NCBI GenBank assembly: GCA_022710485.1
Contig: JAKLGU010000001.1
Location: forward strand, 173,501 to 237,500
Reading direction: 5' to 3'
Length of the DNA: 64,000 bases
Source of the DNA: Gemmatimonadota bacterium
GTDB lineage: Bacteria; Gemmatimonadota; Gemmatimonadetes; Gemmatimonadales; GWC2-71-9
Shown here: positions 59,147-64,000 of the stretch, in pieces
Layout: each line of letters starts with the position of its first letter
Position numbering within the stretch: the stretch's first letter is position 1
Translations under genes and position numbers: made by a program
Notes under the pieces: generated by a model
Database searches by the model: none
What the model saw: the letters and a program-made list of their open reading frames with translations, nothing else
Told to the model about the DNA's origin: nothing

Positions 59147-60136
59147 TCAGCGCTTGTCTCGGCCTTCACCGCCGGCCGGCGATTCGCCCTCCGGCGCGTG
59201 ACGGCGATCGACCACGAACACCGAACCGGGGAGGGTCTTGGCGTAGCTCTTCATCTCGGTGGCCAGCTCGCTCACCTGCGCCGGGTGCGCGAACTTCCGG
59301 TTCCGGTTGGTCACGATGCCGATCGACAGGGTCATCAGCGGAACCCGGTGGAGCTGCCCACGGCGGTCCTTCCCGAAGAAGTACCCAGCCCGCCGGTCCT
59401 GGTCGTTGTACTGCAGCGGGATGAGCGTGTCGAACACCGACAGGATCTCGCCGCAGACGTCGCCGATCCGGGCGGACGGGATGACGAAGATGAAGTCGTC
59501 CCCGCCGATGTGCCCGACGAACCCCGAGCCGGTGATCCCGCGCACCACGTCGTGCAGGATGCGCGACAGGATAAAGATGACGCGGTCGCCGTCGTAGTAA
59601 CTGTACCGGTCGTTGTACTCCTTGAAGTGGTCGAGGTCCGCGTAGCACACCGCGAACTCGTCGCCCGACTCCAGCTGCAGCCGGATGGCACGCTCGATCT
59701 CGGTGGTGCCCGGCAGGCGCGTCGAGGGATGCACCGAGACGTCGCGTTCCGTCCGCACCAGCATGGCGTCGAGGCGCGCCCGCTGCTCCGCCGGGGCGAA
59801 GAAGCCGGTGATCACCTCGTCGGCGCCGGCCGCGAACCACTCGCCCACCCGCTCCGGCGCGTGCGTACCCGAGAGGACGACCGCCGGCACGATGGCGGTG
59901 AACGCGTCGGCCTTGAGGCGCCGCACCATGGCGAGGCCGTCGCCGCCCGTCTCGTCGCCGTCGAGGAAGATCAGGCACGAGGCGCCGCGCAGAACGATGG
60001 ACTCCAGCTCGGCCCCGCGCCGGAATTCCAGCACCGGGAAGCCACGCACCTCGGCCCAGCGCCGGAGCACTGCGGGCACCGGGCGCGCGTCCGGCGAGTG
60101 GAAGAGAATCGTCGGTCGGCTACGCAACCCGTGCAC
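59147..60136 (-). CDS. Receiver-like plus degenerate GGDEF protein
   Basis: 329 residues, GTG start. Residues about 8-125 resemble a receiver domain (LIFLDGDETGGDGLAMVRRLK, then VLSGTHAPERV), though the conserved lysine is not seen (ITGFFAP). Residues 150-310 form a GGDEF-like domain with CYADLDHFKEYNDRYSYYDGDRV and the signature GHIGGDDFIF. The Glu of GG[D/E]EF is replaced by Asp, so catalysis of cyclic-di-GMP formation is uncertain. Its start lies in an AT-rich patch with a probable promoter at 60140-60175. Confidence 0.75.
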   Translation of the reverse strand: MHGLRSRPTILFHSPDARPVPAVLRRWAEVRGFPVLEFRRGAELESIVLRGASCLIFLDGDETGGDGLAMVRRLKADAFTAIVPAVVLSGTHAPERVGEWFAAGADEVITGFFAPAEQRARLDAMLVRTERDVSVHPSTRLPGTTEIERAIRLQLESGDEFAVCYADLDHFKEYNDRYSYYDGDRVIFILSRILHDVVRGITGSGFVGHIGGDDFIFVIPSARIGDVCGEILSVFDTLIPLQYNDQDRRAGYFFGKDRRGQLHRVPLMTLSIGIVTNRNRKFAHPAQVSELATEMKSYAKTLPGSVFVVDRRHAPEGESPAGGEGRDKR

Positions 60137-60184
60137 CCCGTAAGAGTTTATCCGAAACTAACTTAGGAGTGTGTTCGGGCGAAG

Positions 60185-62020
60185 TCAAATGAAATACGCC
60201 GCGACGCCCACCAGCGCGTAGAGGGCCAGCAGTTGCACCCCCTCGAACCAGTGGGACTCGCCGTCGAGGGTGATCAGCGCGCTCACGAAGGTGGCCAGGG
60301 CCAGGGCGAGCACCTCGAAGGGGGTGAACACGAGGTTCATGTTCACGCCGAGGACCACCCCGATGCCGACCAGCAGCGGCGCCACGAAGAGGGCGATCTG
60401 GGTACTCGAGCCGAGTGCGATCTGGAGCGCCAGGTCGACCTTCCCCTTCCGCGCCACGACGACTGCCGACGCATGCTCCGCCGCGTTGCCGATCATCGGG
60501 ATGATGATCAGGCCGAGGAAGGCCTGGGAAAGGTGTCCACCCTCGGTGATCGGCCCGATCTCGTGGACCAGGATCTCGGAAATGACGGCGATACCGACGG
60601 TCGAGAGGGCGAGCACGCCGATGGCCCGCGGGAGACCCCAGACCGGGTGGACCGTCGGGTGCGGGTCTCCGCCGAGGAGCCGGCGGTGGGTCCGGAGCGA
60701 GAAAAGCAGCGACAGGAGGTAGACGGCGCCCAGGACGATCGCGACCAATTCGGAGAGGTGCAGCTCGACAAGTTGCGCCGCCTCGGGATGGGTGGCGTGG
60801 AAGAGGGCCGGGAAGACCATGGCCGCCACGGCCAGCGCGAGCATGGCGCCGGCCATGCCGGCGGCGGTGCGGTTGAAGGAGAAGAGGTTCTTCTTCATGC
60901 CCGCTGCCATCAGTGACAACCCGAGGATGAGCAGGAGGTTGCCAAGGATGCTCCCGATGAGAGAGGCCTTGACGAGCTCGATCAGCCCGGCCCGGAGCGC
61001 GAAGATCGAGATGATCAACTCGGCGGCGTTCCCGAAGGTGGCGTTGAGGAAGCCGCCTACCGTCGGTCCCGTCCGTTCGGCCAGGTGCTCGGTCGCCTCA
61101 CCGAGGTACTGGGAGAGCGGGAGGATGGCGAGGCATGCGATGACGAAGACCAGGACGTGATCCGCGCCCTGCCGGGCCAGCCAGATGCTGGCCGGGACGG
61201 CGGGCAGGAGGAGGTGCCGCAGCTTGATCCGGAACGGGTCGCCGACGACTGGGGCGACACGTCTCGGTGCCCCCTCCGGCGGAGGGGTGTCGGTCGAGGC
61301 GGCAGCGCCGACGGGCGCGGCGACCCTCTCGGGAGGATTGACACGCGCGTCCTGCCGGCGGTCCCGGCGCTCCCTGCCCTGCTCTGCCGGTTGTGGGGCG
61401 CGCTGCTTGTCACGGTCCCGGCCCTTCCCCCGCTCGGGGCGTTCGCTCCGGGCGGGTTGCTGCTGAACCGGTGGGCTGGCTGGCGCCAGAGGTTCCGGCG
61501 GCCGCTGCTTCTCTCGCTCCTGCCGCGGCTCCCGGCGGGCGGGGCGTTCGGCGGCCGGTACCTCGGCGTCTGCCGGGGGGTCCGCTCCCACGGGCGGGGC
61601 GGCCGCCGCGGCGCCACGATCCCCCTTCTTCTTCCCGCTCGCCTCCCGGAGGATGGCTGCGGCGATCCCCTTGGTCTCGCCCTGGAGTGCAGCCAGCAGG
61701 TGTTCGGGGGTGATGGTCGATCCGCCCGCGCGGCCCGCCTCCGCGGCGGCCTCGTCGAGGATCCGGCGGGCCCGGCTCGAGAGCGCGAGCCCGTCTTCGG
61801 GCGGCGCCCCGCGCTTTCCGGCGCTCATCAGGCGCTTGGCGGCGTTGTCGGCGTCCTTGGGCAGCTGGGCGGCCGCCTCGGCGGGAAGGCTGTCACGCTC
61901 GCGGAGGAGCGCGAGCAGCAGGTGTTCCGTGCCGATCTGGGCGTGTCCGAGGCGCTCGGCCTCTTCCCGGGCGGTGGCCAGGATGCGGCCGGCGCCCTCG
62001 GTGGATGCTGGTTCGGTCAT
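60185..62020 (-). CDS. Clp N-domain fused to a CaxA-type Ca2+/H+ antiporter
   Basis: 611 residues in one continuous frame. Residues 1-130 are two Clp N-repeats: ILATAREEAERLGHAQIGTEHLLLAL (Glu32) and ILDEAAAEAGRAGGSTITPEHLLAAL (Glu106). These glutamates match those binding phosphoarginine in Bacillus ClpC (Glu32 and Glu106). Residues about 130-260 are a Pro/Arg/Glu-rich linker. Residues 265-611 are a cation exchanger with about 11 helices and both repeat motifs, GNAAELIIS and GNAAEHASAVVV. No AAA domain is present. The likely action is Ca2+/H+ exchange at the inner membrane with a cytosolic arm that may bind phosphoarginine or Clp substrates (inference). Confidence 0.88.
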   Translation of the reverse strand: MTEPASTEGAGRILATAREEAERLGHAQIGTEHLLLALLRERDSLPAEAAAQLPKDADNAAKRLMSAGKRGAPPEDGLALSSRARRILDEAAAEAGRAGGSTITPEHLLAALQGETKGIAAAILREASGKKKGDRGAAAAAPPVGADPPADAEVPAAERPARREPRQEREKQRPPEPLAPASPPVQQQPARSERPERGKGRDRDKQRAPQPAEQGRERRDRRQDARVNPPERVAAPVGAAASTDTPPPEGAPRRVAPVVGDPFRIKLRHLLLPAVPASIWLARQGADHVLVFVIACLAILPLSQYLGEATEHLAERTGPTVGGFLNATFGNAAELIISIFALRAGLIELVKASLIGSILGNLLLILGLSLMAAGMKKNLFSFNRTAAGMAGAMLALAVAAMVFPALFHATHPEAAQLVELHLSELVAIVLGAVYLLSLLFSLRTHRRLLGGDPHPTVHPVWGLPRAIGVLALSTVGIAVISEILVHEIGPITEGGHLSQAFLGLIIIPMIGNAAEHASAVVVARKGKVDLALQIALGSSTQIALFVAPLLVGIGVVLGVNMNLVFTPFEVLALALATFVSALITLDGESHWFEGVQLLALYALVGVAAYFI

Positions 62021-62036
62021 GCGTCCCGGGGGGAGG

Positions 62037-62207
62037 TCAGAGGGGCTTCGCCTCGTCGACGAGCATCACGGGAATCCCGTCGTCCACGGAATAGACGAGT
62101 CCGCAGGCGTGGCAGACCAGCGTTTCCGGCGGCTCCGGCCGGTATTCCAGGTCGCCCTTGCACTTCGGGCAGACGAGGATCTCGAGCAGTTCGGGCTTGA
62201 GGCTCAT
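62037..62207 (-). CDS. Trm112-like zinc-ribbon protein (UPF0434)
   Basis: 56 residues. [18 protein letters not shown], then [18 protein letters not shown]: a small CxxC...CxxC zinc ribbon of the Trm112/YcaR type, thought to stabilise methyltransferases or act in protein quality control. Starts 27 bp after the era stop and ends 16 bp before the Clp-Cax fusion. Its short length makes it easy to miss. Confidence 0.85.
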   Translation of the reverse strand: MSLKPELLEILVCPKCKGDLEYRPEPPETLVCHACGLVYSVDDGIPVMLVDEAKPL

Positions 62208-62234
62208 GGCGGCGTGGGTTGGAGGGTGACCGGC

Positions 62235-63104
62235 TCAGGAGGCCGGGGCGTCCTCGGGAAATCCGAGTCGGGACAGCGAGGCGGCGTTTCGCCGCCAGTT
62301 GGGGAGCACCTTGACCCAGCAGTCGAGATAGACCGGCTTGCCGAGCAGCGCTTCCAGGCGGGTGCGGGCGTGGGAGCCGATGGCCTTGATGGTCCGCCCG
62401 CCCTGCCCGATGATCATCCCCTTCTGGCTCTCCCGCTCCACCAGCAGTGTTACACGAATGTACACCGGCGAGGAGTGCTCGCGAAACTCCTCCACCTCGG
62501 CGGTGAAAGCGTACGGCAGCTCGTCCTCGAGCACCTCGAAGGCCGCCTCGCGGAGGTACTCGACCACGAAGAAGCGAAGCGGCTGGGTCCCGATGTCCTC
62601 GGGGTCGAACTCGAACTCCCCCTCCGGGAGCAGCACCGCGAGCCTGGCCAGGAGGGTGGGGATTCCCTCCCCGGTCTCGGCGGACACCAGGAGCGCGTCC
62701 GGCCCGAGGGCGGCCCGGGCCGCGGCGGGGACGAGGTCGGCCTTGGTGTAGACGGTGAGGACGGGTGCACGGGGCGGCCCCTCGAGGCCGGCGAGGGACT
62801 CGAAGGGGGGCGCCACACCGGCGGGGGCCGGGTGGAGGTAGACGATGGCATGGGAGCGGGCGAGCTGGTCGAGGGCGGCCTGGCGCATCCGCGACTGCAT
62901 CATGTAGCGCGGCTCGAGGAGCCCCGGGAGGTCGTGGAAGACGAACTGGGTGTCGCCCTCGGTGCGGAGCCCGACCACCGGCAGGCGGGTCGCCTGGGGC
63001 TTCGGGCTGACGATGGCGAGGTGCTCCCCCACGAGCCGGTTGAGCAGGGAGGATTTCCCGACGTTGGGGACGCCGGCGAGGGCGACGTGGCCGGTTTTCG
63101 GCAT
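62235..63104 (-). CDS. era: GTPase Era
   Basis: 289 residues. P-loop GVPNVGKSSLLNRL, DLPGLLEP (G3, here DLPG instead of DTPG), TKAD (G4), SAETGEG (G5), and a C-terminal KH domain (GMIIGQGGRTIKAIGSHARTRLEALLGKPVYLDCWVKV). Binds the 3' end of 16S rRNA in 30S assembly. Upstream is the 5S gene. Confidence 0.94.
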   Translation of the reverse strand: MPKTGHVALAGVPNVGKSSLLNRLVGEHLAIVSPKPQATRLPVVGLRTEGDTQFVFHDLPGLLEPRYMMQSRMRQAALDQLARSHAIVYLHPAPAGVAPPFESLAGLEGPPRAPVLTVYTKADLVPAAARAALGPDALLVSAETGEGIPTLLARLAVLLPEGEFEFDPEDIGTQPLRFFVVEYLREAAFEVLEDELPYAFTAEVEEFREHSSPVYIRVTLLVERESQKGMIIGQGGRTIKAIGSHARTRLEALLGKPVYLDCWVKVLPNWRRNAASLSRLGFPEDAPAS

Positions 63105-63181
63105 GGGGGAAACGTAGCGCCTTTCGTCAGCGGGGCCGGGCGGCAGGGTGGCCGGGCGGCGGTCCGGCATGAAACGCACAA

Positions 63182-63207
63182 CGCCCGGACTCGAAGGAGC
63201 CCGGGCG
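63182..63207 (-). terminator. Terminator of the rRNA operon
   Basis: CGCCCGG (63182-63188) pairs with CCGGGCG (63201-63207); on the minus strand the stem is followed by TTGTGCGTTT. It lies 13 bp past the 5S 3' end. Confidence 0.75.
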
Positions 63208-63219
63208 CTGTGAAGGGGA

Positions 63220-63339
63220 TGGCTGGCGACGGTCTACTCTCCCAGGCCCTCTCGAGCCAAGTACCATCGACGCTACAGGGCTTAACTGCCGTGTTCGGAA
63301 TGGGAACGGGTGTGGCCCCTGCGCGCTAGTCGTCAGCCA
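63220..63339 (-). rRNA. rrf: 5S ribosomal RNA
   Basis: About 120 bases on the minus strand. The terminal helix forms between TGGCTGACGAC and GTCGCCAGCCA; inside are the conserved CCCGTTCCCATTCCGAACACGG and TGGTACT segments. Placed after 23S in the usual 16S-23S-5S order. Confidence 0.93.
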
Positions 63340-63419
63340 ATCGGACGGCACCCGGCGTACCGGGCGCCTGCAGCTTGGCAATTGAGCGATGGATGTGTCC
63401 TGCGAGGAATAAATTGGAG

Positions 63420-64000
<581 letters not shown>

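Overview
The window is high-GC bacterial chromosome from a Gram-negative (diderm) lineage. It carries a full set of lipid A, BAM and Lol genes together with McsA-McsB-ClpC, BshC and a fused LpxC-FabZ. That mix, and the style of the lipoproteins and secreted proteins, fit Gemmatimonadota best. This placement is an inference from gene content, not from a tree. Nearly all core genes lie on the minus strand in tightly packed runs with stop/start overlaps. The right edge enters an rRNA operon (5S and the 3' end of 23S, minus strand).

Layout. 1-6.3 kb: DedA fragment, then pcm-surE-MerR-gpsA-plsY-der-radical SAM/DUF512 as one minus-strand series read leftwards. 6.3-10.6 kb: a lipoprotein, a D-Ala-D-Ala-ligase-like ATP-grasp enzyme divergent from a C39-like cysteine peptidase, and a secreted endonuclease/exonuclease/phosphatase lipoprotein, with strong hairpin terminators. 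10.65-28.02 kb: an integrated element flanked by 44-bp direct repeats that are the 3' part of a tRNA-Gly(CCC) gene. The intact tRNA is at the right end and its terminator is stranded 17 kb away beyond the left end. 28.1-38.5 kb: TPR protein, larC, threonine synthase, uvrC, murJ, bshC, a methyltransferase, rlmH. 38.5-49.6 kb: glutamate dehydrogenase, then the envelope cluster lpxK, acyltransferase, lpxB, Gfo/Idh/MocA oxidoreductase, lpxA, lpxC-fabZ, lpxD, ompH/skp, bamA. 49.7-58.3 kb: clpC-mcsB-mcsA, lolD-lolC/E, lysS and prfB with its programmed frameshift. 58.4-63.1 kb: zinc-ribbon protein, degenerate receiver-GGDEF protein, a Clp N-domain/cation-exchanger fusion, Trm112-like protein and era. 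63.2-64 kb: 5S and partial 23S rRNA.

The integrated element has an excisionase-like gene, an XRE repressor, a tyrosine integrase and a plus-strand phage module: HNH nuclease, P27-type small terminase, prohead protease with an extra zincin-like tail, HK97 gp10-like protein, a 996-residue tape measure and a small virion-like protein. I find no large terminase, portal, major capsid or tail-tube gene. It is therefore either a cleanly reduced prophage or a satellite-like element that needs a helper. Its two ends carry accessory cargo: a minus-strand HTH/HEPN operon at the left, and a toxin-antitoxin-SecB chaperone (TAC) operon at the right next to an integrase relic and a tRNA-like sequence.

The most unusual single gene is at 60185-62020. 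Two Clp N-domain repeats, keeping both glutamates that bind phosphoarginine in ClpC, are joined by a charged proline-rich linker to a CaxA-type Ca2+/H+ antiporter. The arginine kinase McsB, its partner McsA and ClpC are encoded 7-12 kb away. This suggests, as an inference only, a link between protein arginine phosphorylation and ion transport.
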